From Spirochaetaceae bacterium (GTDB taxonomy: Bacteria > Spirochaetota > Spirochaetia > SZUA-6 > Bin103), in NCBI GenBank assembly GCA_026710565.1, contig JAPOQV010000420.1:1-25116 (forward strand): DNA of 25,116 bases. The letters run 5' to 3'. This document shows positions 22,054 through 25,116 of this stretch, piece after piece (position 1 is the stretch's first letter; each line of letters opens with the position of its first letter). A program made the position numbers and the translations under genes. The notes beneath the pieces are model-generated. The model was not told where the DNA came from. It was given only the letters and a program-made list of their open reading frames with translations, and did no database searches.

Positions 22054-23577
22054 ATGAAACGCCCAAATCCCAAACGCATAGCCATCGGGCAGGTCCGCCA
22101 GGAGACCAATTCCTTCAATCCCGTCCTCACCGAGCGCTCCCATTTCGACGACTACGGCCTGGTCACGGGCGCCGACATCGTCGAGCGCTACGGCGACGTG
22201 GGCGAGCTGTCCGGGTTCACGGAGTTGCCGAAGATCCTCGGCAGCCCGTTGGAGTGGGTTGGCCTGTGCCGGGCTGTCACCTGGTCGGGCGGGCCGCTTG
22301 CCGCCGGCCTGCTGGCCGAGCTGATCGAGATGACCGTGCAGCCGCTGCGCGCGGGCGCGGTCGACGGGGTGCTGCTCTCCCTGCACGGGGCGCAGTCGGC
22401 GGTCGACGATCCCGACGTGTCGGGCCGCGTGCTGGAGGCGATCCGCGCTGCGATCGGTCCGGACACGCCACTGGTGGCGACCCTGGACCTGCACGCCAAC
22501 CTGACGCCGCTGATGGTGCGCTCGGCCGACGTGCTGGTCGGTTACCACACCCATCCGCACGTCGACGAGGACACGACCGGCGCGCGTGCCGCCGCGGTGC
22601 TGGCCCGCCTCCTGGACACCCCCGAGCGGCCGGCCGTGAGCGCGTGGAAGATGCCGATGGTGCACAACGGCGACGGCCGCTCCACCGACCGCGGCATCCA
22701 GCGCGACCTGTGGCGCCGCATCGTGGCAACCGAGGCGGCGGACGACGTGGCCTCGATCGGGCTGTATCCCGTGCAGCCGTGGCTCGACGCACCGCACCTG
22801 GGCTGGACCTTCTACCAGGCGTACTGGGGCGCGGAGCTGCCGATGGATCCGCAGGCGGTCGCGCGGGAGTGCTGGGCGACGCGCGCCTACACCGAAGAGG
22901 AGCGGTTCATCACGCCGGATCAGCTCGTGGCGGCGGCGCACGCCATCGACGGTGGGCCGGTGGCGGCGTCGGAGTTCCACGACGCCACCAACAGCGGGGC
23001 GCCCGGCGACAGCACGCATTTGCTGGCGGCGTTGCTGGCCGAGCCCTTAGGCGAGGGGGGAGCGCTGGCCTTCTGCGTGGACCCGGAGTCGGTCAAACGC
23101 TGCGCGCAGGCCGGCGTGGGCGCCACCGTGGACCTGAAGCTGGGCGGCAAGCGCGACCCGTACTCGGAACCGCTGGCGGTGAGCGCCCAGGTGGAGCGGC
23201 TGGGCACGCTGGCCTACCGGCTGAGCGGCCACGGCGGCCACAACTTCCCGGTCGACATGGGGCGCATGGCGCGCATCCGCGCCGGCGAGGTCACCGTGGT
23301 GCTGGTGGAGAAGAGCGGCCCCGGCAGCTCTCCGCTTCTGTATGAGGCGGCGGGGGCCGATCCGCGGGACTTCAAGATCGTGCTCGCCAAGAGCCCGGAA
23401 GGCTTCCGGAACGACTACGAGCCATTCGCGGCCGGCATCCTGTTCTGCGCCGCTGCCGGCTCTGCGTCGCCGTACCTGGAGGAGTTCCGGTTCACGCAAA
23501 CCACGCGGCCGCTGTACCCGTGGGACGACCTGACCGACATGGAGCAGGCCGGGTGGGCCGGTCCCATGGACCGATAG
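22054..23577 (+). CDS. M81-family metallopeptidase (MlrC-like)
   Basis: Zinc metallopeptidase-like protein of family M81, 507 aa, near full family length; GGAGGA lies about nine bases before the ATG. Motifs are QETNSFNPV (16-24), LLSLHGAQ (107-114), DLHANLT (145-151), YHTHPHVDEDTTG (164-176), the SGAPGDST segment and SGHGGHNF. The family name comes from MlrC, which finishes microcystin breakdown; most members have unknown small-molecule substrates and are common in environmental genomes. No signal peptide is seen, so it is cytoplasmic. The usual D-x-DNPGGG segment reads HDATNSGAPG, so substrate handling may differ. Confidence 0.87.
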   Translation: MKRPNPKRIAIGQVRQETNSFNPVLTERSHFDDYGLVTGADIVERYGDVGELSGFTELPKILGSPLEWVGLCRAVTWSGGPLAAGLLAELIEMTVQPLRAGAVDGVLLSLHGAQSAVDDPDVSGRVLEAIRAAIGPDTPLVATLDLHANLTPLMVRSADVLVGYHTHPHVDEDTTGARAAAVLARLLDTPERPAVSAWKMPMVHNGDGRSTDRGIQRDLWRRIVATEAADDVASIGLYPVQPWLDAPHLGWTFYQAYWGAELPMDPQAVARECWATRAYTEEERFITPDQLVAAAHAIDGGPVAASEFHDATNSGAPGDSTHLLAALLAEPLGEGGALAFCVDPESVKRCAQAGVGATVDLKLGGKRDPYSEPLAVSAQVERLGTLAYRLSGHGGHNFPVDMGRMARIRAGEVTVVLVEKSGPGSSPLLYEAAGADPRDFKIVLAKSPEGFRNDYEPFAAGILFCAAAGSASPYLEEFRFTQTTRPLYPWDDLTDMEQAGWAGPMDR

Positions 23578-23594
23578 GCACTGCCGCCCGGCCC

Positions 23595-23843
23595 ATGAAG
23601 GCGCTCTACGCGAGGTCCCCCGGCGACTACGGCCTGACGACGCAGGCCGTGCCCGAGCCGGGCGCCGACGAGGCGCTCGTCCGGGTGTCGGCCGCCGCGA
23701 TCTGCCCCAACGAGGACCGCCTGAGGCGCGGGACCCTGACGACCGTGACCTGGCCGGTGATCCCCGGCTACCAGTGGGCGGCGGCCTTCGAGGCTCTCGC
23801 CGATCCGGCGCGCCAGTCGGTGCAGCTCCTGATGGAGCCCTGA
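23595..23843 (+). pseudogene. zinc-type alcohol dehydrogenase with large internal deletion
   Basis: The reading frame, 82 aa, joins two separate parts of a medium-chain (MDR) alcohol dehydrogenase. Residues 1-61 are the GroES-like start (MKALYARSPGDYGL, then EALVRVSAAAICPNEDRL, then VIPGYQ). Residues 62-82 (AAFEALADPARQSVQLLMEP) are the extreme C-terminus of the same family. About 250 residues, including the Rossmann fold, are missing, and the join is in frame. Such a product cannot bind NAD. It follows the M81 gene by 17 bp and precedes the kinase-like gene by 8 bp, so it may still be transcribed. Confidence 0.75.
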
Positions 23844-23851
23844 CGACTGCG

Positions 23852-24559
23852 ATGCGTCTGCTCGTCATCGGCTGCGAGTACGCCGGCAAGACCACGCTGG
23901 CCCGTCACGTCTCGCGCTGGATGATCGATTCGATGGGGCTCCCGTACGTGCGATGGCACGATCACTTCGTCGTGCCGCGGCTCGACCGCCACCTGATCGT
24001 GCACGCCGGCGCGAACGCGCCGGTGGTCGGCAAGGACGAGTCCGACCTCAACACGGCCGAGGACGAGGAGCAGATCCGGTCGCTGCGGCCGATGGTGCTG
24101 GAGCAGCTTCAGCGCCACAACGTCTGGCGGCACCTGCATCCCGACGTGTTCCGCGAAGAGGACAGCCTGTTCGTCAACCACTACTACGCCGAGGCGGTGT
24201 ACGCGCCGCTGTACTATGGCTACGGCGAGCCCGGCTCCTTCGCCGATCGCCCGGGGCGGGCCCGCGCGTGGGACCGGGAGCTGCTGCTGCGAGCTCCCGA
24301 CACCGTGCTGGTCCTGGTCGAGTGCGCGCCGCGTCTCATCCGCGAGCGGATGGGCCTTGGGCGGCGGCCCCGCTGCATCCTGCGCGAACGGGATGTCGAA
24401 CGGGTGATCACCCTCTTCCGGGAACAGTTCGAGGCATCGCTGATCCCGGCGAAGTTCCCGCTCGACACGAGCGACGCGTCTCCGGACGAGGTGTTCGCGG
24501 CGTTTCAGCGGCGGATGGAGCCGTCTCTGACCGACGTCGACCGGCGCCGGCTGAAGTAA
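23852..24559 (+). CDS. P-loop kinase-like NTPase
   Basis: Protein of 235 aa from ATG 23852; the frame is open further up but overlaps the alcohol dehydrogenase remnant. Walker A is GCEYAGKTTLA (8-18). A lid-like Arg cluster (RERMGLGRRPRCILRERD) follows the strand VLVLVECAP. The overall layout resembles (deoxy)nucleoside/thymidylate-kinase-type P-loop proteins: strand, P-loop, helix, substrate region with Trp/His (VRWHDHFVVP), Arg-rich lid, and a final adenine-side segment KFPLDTSDAS. The phosphate acceptor cannot be read from sequence. It is 17 bp from the convergent oxygenase stop. Confidence 0.7.
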   Translation: MRLLVIGCEYAGKTTLARHVSRWMIDSMGLPYVRWHDHFVVPRLDRHLIVHAGANAPVVGKDESDLNTAEDEEQIRSLRPMVLEQLQRHNVWRHLHPDVFREEDSLFVNHYYAEAVYAPLYYGYGEPGSFADRPGRARAWDRELLLRAPDTVLVLVECAPRLIRERMGLGRRPRCILRERDVERVITLFREQFEASLIPAKFPLDTSDASPDEVFAAFQRRMEPSLTDVDRRRLK

Positions 24560-24576
24560 GGGCCGCCGCCGGGCCG

Positions 24577-25116
24577 TCAGGCCAGTTGCAGGGCGCGCCA
24601 GCGGTCGTAGTAGGGCAGCAGGGCCGCGGGCAGATTGGAGCGGACGTCGTCACGCAGCCGCCAGCGCAGGCGCCCGTCGACCGGTTGCGGCTCCGCGTCC
24701 GGCTCATGCACGCTCCAGCCCGCGGACACGGTCAGCCGCTCCGTGTCCCTTCGGTTGAGCCCGCGGTGGATGGTGTCCCCGGACCAGAAGACGGCCTGCC
24801 CCGCCTTGAGCCTGATGCTGTGCTGGCCGGGGATGTCGTCGTGACGGGTCTCCAGCAGGCAGCGCCGTTCGTGCGGCGTCCGGTAGCGGCGATGGCTGCC
24901 GGGGACGAGCTGCAGGCTCTCGTCGGCGACGGTGGCGAGGTGCCAGCGCCAGGTGGTGCGCGGCTTGCCCAGCACCGCCATCTCGGCGTCGTGGTCGAGG
25001 TCGCGCTCCATCGCGCCCCAGTCGCGGTGCCAGCCGATCGAGTAGTCGGCGTGATGGGGATTGGTGAAGATCAGGATGGAGCCCAGGGTCAGGTCGTCGC
25101 CGATGAACGCGTGCAC
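24577..25116 (-). CDS. phytanoyl-CoA dioxygenase family protein, partial at the window edge
   Basis: C-terminal 179 residues or more of a PhyH-type Fe(II)/2-oxoglutarate oxygenase; the 5' end lies beyond 25116. His30 and Asp32 in IGWHRDWGAM (numbered from the visible end), LQLVPGSHRRYRT, distal His117 in SGDTIHRGLNRRD and Arg127 for 2-oxoglutarate are all present. The final 40 residues are a Trp/Arg-rich extension. It is the third PhyH-like protein of the window and differs clearly from the other two. Confidence 0.85.
   Translation of the reverse strand: MHAFIGDDLTLGSILIFTNPHHADYSIGWHRDWGAMERDLDHDAEMAVLGKPRTTWRWHLATVADESLQLVPGSHRRYRTPHERRCLLETRHDDIPGQHSIRLKAGQAVFWSGDTIHRGLNRRDTERLTVSAGWSVHEPDAEPQPVDGRLRWRLRDDVRSNLPAALLPYYDRWRALQLA

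Noticed and set aside
22254..23345. 363-aa open frame in another frame of the M81 gene
   Set aside because: Gly/Arg-rich out-of-frame product; the M81 frame carries the family motifs.
1..25116. CRISPR arrays, rRNA and tRNA genes, prophage genes
   Set aside because: No regularly spaced repeats, no tRNA or rRNA signatures, and no phage structural or integrase proteins were seen.

Overview
The window is a gene-dense, mostly high-GC bacterial segment. It looks like an uncultured, possibly host- or sponge-associated lineage. The lineage clue is the gene mix: three phytanoyl-CoA-dioxygenase-type proteins plus a TauD-type one, an M81 (MlrC-like) metallopeptidase, a ribose-type ABC importer, a beta-propeller glycosidase-like protein and two MNT nucleotidyltransferases. 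Such mixes are familiar from Poribacteria, Chloroflexota and similar genomes, but no marker gene here fixes the phylum. No rRNA, tRNA or CRISPR array was seen.

Left part (about 1-6300). This stretch is visibly less GC-rich than the rest, and all intact genes point left. From right to left it holds a protein resembling the N2/N3 domains of copper amine oxidase (CAO), overlapping by 8 bp a separate protein carrying the complete CAO catalytic core. Next come a secreted subtilisin-family (S8) protease and a small secreted protein with an M15-like His/Asp motif. Each has its own signal peptide or hydrophobic leader, so this looks like an exported-protein cluster. A dead IS630 element sits exactly in the stop codon of the protease gene. 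It carries two similar hairpins in its 5' part that suggest a nested IS200/IS605-type miniature element.

Boundary (about 6000-6720). A gene-free stretch where composition changes. It contains a 15-bp inverted repeat pair and three copies of a short motif.

Centre (6.6-14.7 kb). A LeuB-like dehydrogenase with a 3' frameshift, an unrecognised 238-aa protein, a GH32/43-like propeller protein, a DUF402 protein, and a sugar ABC importer (two permeases and one ATPase). The importer's substrate-binding protein is truncated at its 5' end.

Right part (14.7-25.1 kb). Four Fe(II)/2-oxoglutarate-type oxygenases are interspersed with a toxin-antitoxin patch (Phd/VapB-like antitoxin, VapC remnant, MNT-HEPN pair), a DUF4382 lipoprotein-like protein, an EamA transporter and an SDR. 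A second MNT with no intact HEPN partner, an M81 metallopeptidase, an internally deleted alcohol dehydrogenase and a P-loop kinase-like protein follow. Broken genes are frequent: transposase, leuB 3' end, binding protein, vapC and alcohol dehydrogenase. That fits either ongoing gene decay or, for the single-base shifts, assembly error. The most interesting item is the bipartite copper amine oxidase.
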